This document shows, in pieces, positions 63,092-64,000 of a DNA stretch of 64,000 bases. A program made the position numbers and the translations under genes. The stretch covers positions 797,522-861,521 of the forward strand of contig NZ_JAANAT010000002.1 in assembly GCF_011089895.1 (NCBI RefSeq), read 5' to 3'. Every line of letters starts with the position of its first letter. Within the stretch, counting starts at the first letter, position 1. The notes beneath the pieces are model-generated. The model was not told the origin of the DNA. It saw only the letters and a program-made list of their open reading frames with translations, and searched no databases. The DNA comes from Mucilaginibacter inviolabilis. Lineage in GTDB: Bacteria > Bacteroidota > Bacteroidia > Sphingobacteriales > Sphingobacteriaceae.

Positions 63092-63260
63092 ACTATATAA
63101 TATAGTATATAAGTAAGCAAATAGCATCGTGTTTTTCCCTGACTACTGGCTATGTATTTACTACTATATATAATAGTATATGTAGGTAACGAATGAAAGT
63201 CTCTTTGTCTGATTGGAAAACTGTTTATCCGGGTGCTGTATATATAGTATATAGGTAGAG
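63092..63260. repeat. Three AT-rich motifs spaced exactly 71 bp
   Basis: The core AGTATAT occurs at 63104, 63175 and 63246, each in a TATATA-rich context and followed by a GTA-N2-3-G word. The two spacings are both 71 bp. The sequences between the cores align only loosely, so this may be an old tandem repeat or a set of bound sites. It lies about 170 bp upstream of the first tandem promoter. Confidence 0.5.
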
Positions 63261-63427
63261 CTTGAGTTGCATTGCAAAAATGCTGGAGAAATGGCGGCTT
63301 TATTAACAAAGATGAGCCGCTATGGTTGATTTTATAGGTAATTATCCGGTTTACACATTTGATGAGTAATTTTTTCGGCTGATTATTAAAGCCTTATGCA
63401 CACATGTTAAGTATTTGTTAAAAACAG

Positions 63428-63458
63428 TTTGCGAAATTGTTTTCTATGCATACCTTTG
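63428..63458 (+). promoter_or_regulatory. Tandem promoter P1
   Basis: TTTG (63428-63431), 19-bp spacer, TACCTTTG (63451-63458). A strong match to the Bacteroidota consensus, followed by CAGCCCGC. Confidence 0.75.
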
Positions 63459-63572
63459 CAGCCCGCAAATGAGGAAGCGGGGTTGTTCTTAGAAAGGTTA
63501 GTGAAGTGGTTTTTGAAGAGAGATATTGAGATTGAAAGAGAAAAATAAAGACCAAAAAAACTTCAAATAAAT

Positions 63573-63603
63573 TTTCGAAAAGTCAAAAAGGTTTATACCT
63601 TTG
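63573..63603 (+). promoter_or_regulatory. Tandem promoter P2
   Basis: TACCTTTG at 63596-63603, again followed by CAGCCCGC; the -33 region TTTTCG (63572-63577) is imperfect. Confidence 0.65.
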
Positions 63604-63677
63604 CAGCCCGCTGAGGAGGGATAGAAAAGAGAGAGAAAAGGCGGTCAAAACTTAGAATAAAGAAAAGAAAAAAAAGT

Positions 63678-63708
63678 TTTGCAAATAAGAAAAAGGTTAC
63701 TACCTTTG
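63678..63708 (+). promoter_or_regulatory. Tandem promoter P3
   Basis: TTTG (63678-63681), 19-bp spacer, TACCTTTG (63701-63708), the same spacing as P1. Confidence 0.75.
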
Positions 63709-64000
63709 CACTCCCGAAACGAAGGAAGGAAAAAAGCGGAGACGCTGAGAGAGAAAGAAGGGGAGGCCAAAGCGAATTTGGCAGTAAAATAAAAGAAGGG
63801 AAAACGAGAGTTGGCCTGGATAAAAAAGAGAGAAGTCGGAGCGATTCTGACGGACAGAAAATGAAGAGTTAAGGAGCATAAGAACTCCAAGATTATAAAG
63901 CGGATCCGGGATGGTGAAGCGATAAGTTCTTTTAAGAAATAGAAAATCATGTAGCGTAACGATCGGAAACTAAACCCTTCCGGTGCGTTATAAGAAAGCG
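63709..64000 (+). other. Probable leader of a ribosomal RNA operon, running off the window
   Basis: After the third promoter come about 290 purine-rich bases with no reading frame of consequence. GTTCTTTTAAGA at 63926-63937 resembles the boxA antitermination signal of rRNA leaders. Three stacked strong promoters and a long untranslated leader are typical of rRNA operons. The 16S gene itself is not inside the window, so this remains an inference. Confidence 0.55.

Noticed and set aside
63092..63260. CRISPR array from the regular 71-bp spacing
   Set aside because: Only three short cores, no identical repeat of 25 bases or more, and no cas genes in the window.
63061..63309. 82-codon minus-strand frame in the rRNA upstream region
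   Set aside because: It is caused by the AT-rich 71-bp-spaced motifs; there is no start signal and no recognisable protein.

Overview
The window comes from a Bacteroidota chromosome, most likely family Sphingobacteriaceae and probably Mucilaginibacter or a close relative (inferred from gene content, not tested by alignment). Markers are a SprA-type type IX secretion translocon, PorD, a Bacteroidota-type RpoZ, the LptE/SecG/GroESL order, promoters of the TTTG / TAnnTTTG type, and very few Shine-Dalgarno sites. I see no prophage, integron, transposase or CRISPR array. The accessory material is mostly small: dispersed palindromes, one four-helix-bundle gene cassette, and a few regulatory rearrangements.

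Layout. 1-6396: 3' part of sprA. 6.8-7.8 kb: a YceI-like secreted protein divergent from an HxlR regulator, with a repeated operator-like site between them. 8.0-11.7 kb: two tandem paralogous AsmA/DUF748-like membrane-anchored proteins. 11.9-20.7 kb: envelope and protein-quality block miaB, [four-helix-bundle cassette], sigma-54 regulator, lptE, TPR-like protein, secG, membrane protein, groES, groEL. 21.0-23.4 kb: MscS channel and serine dehydratase. 23.5-31.4 kb: DUF5684 and DUF2752 membrane proteins, then an RDD gene divergent from the SpoIIM / membrane protein / DUF4129 / DUF4350 / MoxR / DUF58 operon. 31.5-33.6 kb: acyl-carrier gene set (phosphopantetheinyl transferase, LipB, SGNH lipoprotein). 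33.8-40.5 kb: dcd, an MG2 plus TonB-plug protein, a Gly/Arg-rich secreted protein, clpS, a histidine phosphatase, ilvE. 40.8-47.3 kb: membrane proteins, ettA, a secreted protein, and a LytTR/LytS-type two-component pair. 47.9-50.4 kb: clpC. 50.6-53.5 kb: secreted proteins and lipoproteins. 53.8-62.9 kb, all on the minus strand: bamD, rpoZ, coaBC, porD, [blaI-blaR1 type pair], recN, fabI. 62.9-64.0 kb: non-coding, with three tandem TACCTTTG promoters and what looks like a ribosomal RNA leader running off the window.

How the genes work together. SprA and PorD belong to type IX secretion; LptE, BamD and SecG to envelope assembly; GroESL, ClpC and ClpS to protein quality control. The MoxR/DUF58/RDD/SpoIIM operon is a widespread envelope-associated module of unknown biochemistry.

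Most unusual points: (i) the promoter and first four codons of ettA appear copied upstream of the LytS-type kinase gene, leaving a 12-codon leader ORF whose stop overlaps the kinase start; (ii) the BlaR1-like protease has no penicillin-sensor domain and instead carries a ~23-residue repeat array, behind two matching 16-bp operator palindromes; (iii) tandem 18-bp repeats cover the hxlR leader and ribosome-binding site; (iv) a 123-bp tandem duplication at the end of the four-helix-bundle cassette; (v) at least five families of dispersed palindromes, and low-complexity insertions inside recN and miaB; (vi) three AT-rich motifs spaced exactly 71 bp apart upstream of the triple promoter.
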